The notes beneath the pieces were generated by a model. It had not been told where the DNA came from. It saw nothing but the letters and a program-made list of their open reading frames with translations, and ran no database searches. A program made the translations under genes and the position numbers. This document shows positions 57,943-64,000 of a stretch of 64,000 nt of DNA, in pieces (within the stretch, counting starts at the first letter, position 1; every line of letters starts with the position of its first letter). Source of the stretch: Alisma plantago-aquatica (taxonomy: Eukaryota > Streptophyta > Magnoliopsida > Alismatales > Alismataceae); assembly GCA_963693085.1 (NCBI GenBank), contig OY856409.1, forward strand, positions 302,529,058-302,593,057, written 5' to 3'.

Positions 57943-60900
57943 AAGGGAGTTCTATTCAGATTATGGTGGGTAGTAATTATATATTTGTTAGCAACATGAA
58001 CATGCCATAAATGGTGAGCAAACATAATTAGGTACGGACACCATTACACGTTGAAGAGAGTTAGCTGGTATTAATCAAGTTGCCTCTTTTAATGAGTTGA
58101 ATGTAAATCATTGTGAGTATTGATTATGAAGTTTAAAAAAATAAATTTTCAGGGTAGATTGTATGTTCATCTAATTACTTTGTTTTCTTTCTTTTTACCG
58201 TAGTAAACTTCATGTTGCATACTTGCTTTCTTGCTTTTGGTTGTGTTATTTTTCTTAACACTGAATATGTACATCCACAAAAGGAGACCAGAGATAATTT
58301 TAAAAATGGCATAGAATCGTCATTTGGGCTTTAATCAAATTTATATCTTCTAGCGGTTTTAATTAAATTAGTATGCTACTGAACGCGAACCCTTCAAATT
58401 AAAATATTCCCCAACATATTCTTCAATCTATTTAGTTTTATTTTATCACATTTTTTATAATTTTTTTGTTGATTCTTATACTAATTTTCTTTGCAGTCAA
58501 TGAACATATAATAGAGAATATGGATATGCATAATTTTGGTAATCACATAACTAAGAGATAAAGGGAGTATCCCATGTTTTTTTGGTTCTATTTTCTTATA
58601 TCAGTTTGTAAGTAAATTATTATACTATTTATAAATATGAGAAAACATCCACTTTGGATATATCCTTTTGTCAATCGACAATGAGATCATTAACATGAAT
58701 CAAATGGTTTCAATAATGATTGCCCAAACTGAAATTGAGTCGTTATGAATTTTAGGCAACTATTTCTTATAGAACGTGCTTTTGTTTGATTGTGTCACTA
58801 ATGATAAGAACACAAATATATGAGTACATGATGCATTATAAAAGACAAATATTAAATAATTTATATTTTATACACATATAGATGTAAATATTATATATAA
58901 ATTATTGTAGTATTAATAAATTTGAGAAGAAAAAGTGATTTTGTTGTTAACCTTTTGCCGAACGAGAATGAGTTTATCAGCATGATTGAAATTTTTTGGA
59001 AGTTGATTGCTCAAATTTGAAATTAGATCAGTTCCATTTTTTTAAATTAGGATAACCTTTTACAATGTATTTTTCTTCTATTGTCACTAAAGATAAGATA
59101 TATAAACAAACACAATATTCAATAAATTTTGAAATTTAAATAAATTGCATTTTATAGTCATATATTAGACAAATTCAATTACAATGCACATGATTAGCAC
59201 ATGTCTTCTGTTAGCTCTACAGGGTGATAGAAAGAAGGATGTATCTGTAATGTTGAGTGACGACTGACACATCATGGAAACTAACAAAATTTGCTCATTT
59301 AAAAAATGTCATTAATAAGGATGTTTGGCTCTGAGTGTTTAAAAGAGATACACAATTTTCTTTTACTACTGGACAATAAAGACCAATATATTCTAGTTGA
59401 ATATCTTCTCAACAGTACAGCTCACCCCCGTCCAATGGGGCTGTACATGGACATGGGTATTCCCGCATACCCCGAAACCCATACCCTCTATATCCAATTT
59501 TTTATAACTATGTAACTGGTTATCCTTATACCCACGTACCGCCTCTCACTGGGTATGATTATGGTGATGTATGTATTCGTACCCTATATACCCATATATC
59601 TAATTATTATATTTTTTATATAAATAAATTATATTAGCATGTAATGGTGCATATGTAGATCTCACATATGGCAAATATAAGTACCTTAAATTAGTAAACA
59701 TTTATATTAGGATGTAGTGGTCCATATTATAATGCTCAGATTTGGTTAATTTAAGTAGCTCACAATAGTAAAATAAATAGATCTATTAAACCTCAAGCAC
59801 CTTCATAGCCACAATGCACATTTCATCAAATGAAGGACATAAATTCATATTCTCATTTTTATGATCTTTCCTCACTGTCTTAAATGATGTTTCTTCATTA
59901 TAGGTTTAGAGATATGTTACACATTGTTGGCAACACTTTTTCTTCCAATCTTATCAAGTCAACATAATTTTCAAGGTCAATGTTGAGTGTCTAATATATA
60001 TTAACAGAATAGTCAAACTATGTAATATTCACTAACAAAGACAACAATAATCATTTATTTATTTATTTATTTTGATTTAGTTGTATCAACGTACTAGTCT
60101 TAGTTGTCCATTTTAAGTTAACATATTATTTAATCATCAAATATTATATTTGCACAACAAAGAATGTATTTGACGCCATAACAATACTAATATCACAATT
60201 AATGTGGTAATTTATTGTATCTTTAAGTTTTTAATGTGTTATTGTGGAAAGTTTATCCACAACTATATGTATACCCACTTATCTTCAATATACCTTGCGA
60301 TTATGCGAATACAAATATGATACATGTATAACTTTTGAAAAAATAGGCACATACCCATATCCATACTTGCTGAGGCTCTGATTGGTTTGTCGTAATTATT
60401 TTTGAAAACTTATGAACTGGAGTTCCTTAAGTAGTTTTTCATGATTAGTTAAAAGTAAAATTTGAAACTTGAGTTCCATGACTTCCGATGAGTTACAAAT
60501 TTATGTACAAAACACAATTTTGAGTTCCCTTTTAAAAAGAACAAAAAGAGAGTTCTGAGAACATTTCTTATATAATTATATTCTTCATTCATCATGACAC
60601 ATGTAAGACATTTATGACTAGAAATATTAGTGGTGTGGATATATATCATTGCTCAAACCACAAAATAATATGAAAAAATATTATACACTATGATCACACT
60701 ATGTAAACTATTTTACACTATAACCACCACTATCAGTACAATTTACAAAATAAAAAATACAAACATCATAAAAAAGAAACAGACCGCGCTATATGAAAAT
60801 AATGTGATTTACCTAACATATTATTATTCTTCACGCTTAACCAGTATGATGTGAAAATGATAATTAACGATAACCATACAAGATAATATAGTAAAAATTC

Positions 60901-61244
60901 CCTACAAAATTAATGTAAAAATTAATATTCTACATTGTGTTAAACAGTGATGAACAAAACCATATATTTACAAGCACATGAAATACATATATTATTACAA
61001 TACTTTGTACACACAAAGTGAAATAAAAATAATGTGATGTGGTTTTAATCATAATATTTTTATTAAGATTATAAATGTACCATAATAAAAATATTTTTCT
61101 GAAGTTGTATTATAATCACTTGTTAAGGTTATTATGATTTAAGAATATTATGGTTTTTGATAGATATAATTCTTTATGTCTTTGTCATCTTTATTTATTT
61201 ATATTGCACATTAAAAATTAATAAAATTTTTAATGATTTCCATA
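57943..61244. other. AT-rich DNA without genes
   Basis: No frame with a recognisable domain. Around 59410-59610 and again near 60340-60375 there are strings of TACCCATA/GGGTATGGG type in both directions (for example CATGGGTATTCCCGCATACC), a composition often seen in hAT-like non-autonomous elements; ends cannot be set. The rest is low-complexity A/T sequence. Confidence 0.45.
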
Positions 61245-61275
61245 TCTATACTATATAAGAATGCCCGTTTTGGAT
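61245..61275 (+). mobile_element. Possible Helitron 5' end
   Basis: TCTATACTATATAAGAATGC resembles the TC-starting 5' end common in plant Helitrons, and it lies within an AT-rich site. I could not fix a matching 3' end with a hairpin and CTRR, so this is a weak call. Confidence 0.3.
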
Positions 61276-61414
61276 TACTTCTGTAATTTTTCACACAATT
61301 TTTTGAAATCACATAATGGTCCTTTGATCTGAGAAAATAACCAGAGGAGTTAACTATAATTATAACACAATTTTATTGCAGAAGAGATCTTTCGAAATCG
61401 CTTCGCCGACTTTG

Positions 61415-61641
61415 GGCATGTTTGGTTTCCTGGATTTTGCCGTATTGGATTATATTTTGGCATCCATTTGCAGAAAGTTTATGTTTGGTTTACATGATTC
61501 CGGTATTTCTAAACATAATAGTAATCCCACATTTTGGTTCCATCAAAATTCTCCCAGATGCCAAAATTCAACTGTGGCTGGCCTGTGGAACCAAAAAAAA
61601 TTAAATCATATATTTTAACAAATCCAGAAAACCAAACATAA
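61415..61641. mobile_element. MITE with TSD ACTTTG
   Basis: The left end GGCATGTTTGGTTTCCTGG and the inverse of the right end (TTATGTTTGGTTTTCTGG) form terminal inverted repeats of about 23 bp. ACTTTG flanks both sides (61409-61414 and 61642-61647). A second TTTATGTTTGGTTTACATGA lies inside at 61479. The short frames (61376-61618, 61422-61604) lie in the element and are not genes. Confidence 0.6.
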
Positions 61642-61647
61642 ACTTTG

Positions 61648-62491
61648 TGCGGAATTTTGATAATTCAATATTTTGTAAGCAAATGTGCCTTTTGCGTTGG
61701 TCAGTGTTAGGGTTCTGTGGCCAAAGTTACGGAAGCAGGAGGAGCACAACTCAAATTACTTCATAGGTGCATAGGTGGGCCAGAAGATCCTCAACGTTGG
61801 GTGACATCAGCAACCTTAGGGGCCGTTCGGGGTAGAGCATTGAGAATGCCGGTAATTTATATATAAACAGGCATCTATGTCGAATAGAAACCACACGGCT
61901 TTTAATCTGGTAGTTACATACACACATTTGTTGCATTTAGAATCCTGCCATGTCTGGCGGAATTCACAATAAACGCCTCCGCTCTGGTTATTTGCCCGTT
62001 CAGTAAAGTGGCTGAGTTCATCGCTTCCCACTGCGTCATTTTGACGTGGTTGATTTGATCACTCTTAGCCGCTAGAGTCACATAGTAATCAGCATTTACG
62101 GAATGGTGTCTAGCAGCAGATCCCACTGGTGTTAGGATACATCAGCGATTGACCTGCCTGTACTTATTTCCAGGTTGTCCGCGTCCGTAAGTCTCTGCCG
62201 GCCACTCCCAACAGCTTTGTCGAACAAAACCTATATACAATTTGAAAGGTTGTGGGCTGGTACCAGAAAGCTATTTACAGTATTAATAGCTGCACTGTGC
62301 TGCAGTCAGTAGTTATCTAGATGGCCCCTTAAGGTCCCATTTGGATGCTGCAATTCGTGGTGGTATTGTAATCTAGTATGGTATTTTAAGTACCACAATT
62401 GCAATGTAGTCGTTTGAAAACATAGGAAGTATTTACAGAATTCTGGTAGTCAGGCCTACGGGATTTGTCTCGTTCAATCACGGAACTCTTA
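61648..62491. other. Mixed single-copy or decayed DNA, no gene seen
   Basis: Base composition is more balanced than before. Phrases such as GGGGCCGTTCGGGGTA (61818) and GGTCCCATTTGGATGCTGC (62334) look like MITE termini. At 62341-62410 a small inverted repeat (GCAATTCGTGGTGGTAT with ATACCATACT...ACCACAATTGC) is visible. No open frame is convincing. Confidence 0.4.
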
Positions 62492-63922
62492 CGGTATGTT
62501 TGGTTCATAGGATTCCGAGTAGGATGGGACTTGAATTTTGCTACTATTCCTAATCCTACGTTTGTTTGCACAAAAACAACAGAAGGATAGTACTCTGACG
62601 GTAAAAAGAGTCCTGACGGAAACAGATTCAAAGTTCGGCCCTCCCCCCTAGTACTACTGGCGTTGTATACACACCTCAGGCCCAATCGCTCTCCCGACGG
62701 CTGGCCCTAGCTTTGGTTCTCCGCTTGCTACAACATCTGATTTTCTTGCCCTAGCTTCACCTTGGCTCGGCCCGCCCCTCCTTATCAGTGGTGGGTGACG
62801 CTCATTCCCCTCCGTTTCACGCTGTCGAGCTTAACCCTTCTCTGTTTATCATCTTCTATGACTTCGTCCATTTTTATGAAGCTTCTCTAAAGGTCAACTC
62901 CAAGTCAGTTTCATCCTATTCACGACGGGATGCTTCCACGGTTGTCAAGGCTAAATCGATCGGAATAGTGTCATTGATCACTACAAATATTATACTAACG
63001 AAGTGTGCATTCAGATGCTCATCATCCAGGTATGGTGTAGTGGTAAATTTTCACTTTTTTACAGTACTCCAATTCGTTAAGTTTCAATTAATGACAGTAT
63101 ACGGTATTACACCTAGGCCCAGTTTGGCCGCTTGCATTGTAAATCCCGGTAATATGGTAGTAGGCGTCATTATATTTGTGGGGGAATGATGGATGAGACG
63201 TACACAGCCTGTGGAGATCACAGTGAATCTGCTGAGAAAAAAGATGAAACAGGGCAAGAGATCGGACAGGAGACGGACTTTGTCAATACCCCTCATTTCG
63301 GTGTGCCTGAAGAAGGCTGCCTTTATCATAACGTTGATTACGGAACGGTAGTTACGAGTCCCACTTATAACGTGATGGGCCTTCAATAACTATGTAAATT
63401 ACCAGGATTTAAGAAATTTGTGGCCAAATTAGGCCTAAGAAACTTTTTAACATTGCTGCATCCGCCATAATGATGCAAATTTGGTCTAGAAAAAGTTTCA
63501 ATATTACGTCTCTTTGCAAAGCTATGCGTTATCTAAATCAAAATTCATTAGGTAACTTTTTGCTAGAAAAAAGTCATCAATTTACATATCAACGAGTATT
63601 AAACAATGATAGATGGCTTGTACACAACAAGTTGGGCGTAAGCTTTTAATTTGACATTGTTAAATGATTTGTGGTGATTCACATCCAGATTTAATTGCGT
63701 CAGATAAAGCTGGGATTATTCATGGTAAATAAGTATATCAAGAAGGAGACGGAGTGCCAATAACACGTGTGAACTAACAACGAAAGCAAGGATAGAAATC
63801 CTTTCCAATTGTACATCCAAACGTAGGATGGAAAACTTAAGCTCCTATCCCTTACATGTACCATCCTAGCTATTTTAATAATGTATCCCATCATAATCAT
63901 TTCCTTTAAACCAAACATGCAC
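62492..63922. mobile_element. Putative 1.43-kb TIR element with cargo (PIF/Harbinger-like)
   Basis: The left end CGGTATGTTTGGTTCATAGG and the inverse of the right end (GTGCATGTTTGGTTTAAAGG) match well. A second pair further in (CCTACGTTTG near 62556 and its inverse near 63821) keeps the inverted order. TTA flanks both sides (62489-62491 and 63923-63925). The interior is more G+C rich at 62620-62830 and holds frame 62788-63189 with no recognised domain. It could be one element with captured DNA or two MITEs in opposite directions. Confidence 0.42.
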
Positions 63923-64000
63923 TTAAAGTACGCCATATTCAGCGTGAGTTTGGAATGTCGAAGGCCACAAACGTGAGGGTTTAGGCCCTAACCTCCCCGA

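Noticed and set aside
59410..60375. TACCCATA strings as telomere-like repeats
   Set aside because: The units are irregular and do not form the plant TTTAGGG tandem. They fit a decayed hAT-like element better.
60990..61160. AT-rich inverted stretch as a foldback element
   Set aside because: The pairing is weak and expected by chance in such AT-rich sequence.
61815..62330. GGGGCCGTTCGG and GGCCCCTTAAGG as ends of one MITE
   Set aside because: Only about nine bases match when inverted, and no TSD could be found.
62788..63189. 133-codon frame as a gene
   Set aside because: No recognised motif, no conserved start context, and it lies inside a putative TIR element.

Overview
The window is plant nuclear DNA, most likely from a flowering plant with a large, repeat-rich genome. 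It is almost entirely a nest of transposable elements. I find no intact host protein gene, rRNA, tRNA gene or CRISPR array. The evidence is plant-type LTR retrotransposons primed by initiator tRNA-Met, a plant L1-type LINE with a C-terminal RNase H, a TNP2-type CACTA transposon, and a plastid rpoC1 fragment. I cannot place the species further.

Layout, left to right. (1) 1-4933: a non-coding, gypsy-like LTR element on + (LTR end, PBS at 68, polypurine tract near 1990, 3' LTR from about 2001), cut at 4933 by the next element. (2) 4934-25519: Ty3/gypsy chromovirus sequence on - in the order LTR A, internal 1, LTR B (truncated), internal 2 (truncated). LTR A is split by a 5.8 kb LINE (5277-11062) flanked by a 15-bp target duplication; LTR B keeps the unoccupied version of that site. 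(3) 25525-31460: Ty1/copia element 1 on -, missing its 5' LTR. (4) 31461-36852: Ty1/copia element 2 on +, with a 719-bp 5' LTR, a leader carrying GC-rich hairpins, gag and pol, broken off inside reverse transcriptase. (5) 36853-37446: a patchwork junction made of a copia LTR piece and then about 345 bp of plastid rpoC1 with an open reading frame. (6) 37444-47207: Ty1/copia element 3 on +, with LTRs of about 2.1 kb. Its leader has collected a tRNA-derived SINE and a 396-bp foldback MITE, and part of its gag is replaced by a copy of its own pol. (7) 47208-47700: a decayed LTR tail. (8) 49183-57939: a complete-ended CACTA DNA transposon (TSD TTT) with a TNP2 transposase pseudogene and a second gene ending in a Ulp1-like cysteine protease remnant, plus a long foldback next to the TNP2 start. 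(9) 57940-64000: AT-rich DNA without genes, holding MITE-like elements and a possible Helitron end.

All coding regions are decayed copies of element genes. gag and ORF1 regions supply nucleic-acid binding, pol regions supply protease, integrase, reverse transcriptase and RNase H, and TNP2 is the CACTA transposase. Three of the six reverse transcriptase regions (the LINE, gypsy 1 and copia 3) have lost the catalytic aspartate motif, while gypsy 2, copia 1 and copia 2 still show it. Each is otherwise broken by stops, frameshifts or truncation, so nothing here looks autonomous.

The observations most worth following up are the plastid rpoC1 filler at a retrotransposon breakpoint, the roughly 196-bp near-perfect foldback beside the CACTA transposase start, the foldback MITE in the copia 3 leader, the gag segment replaced by pol in copia 3, the LINE with its empty site, and the shared-LTR gypsy array. 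I did not find a convincing new multi-gene system.
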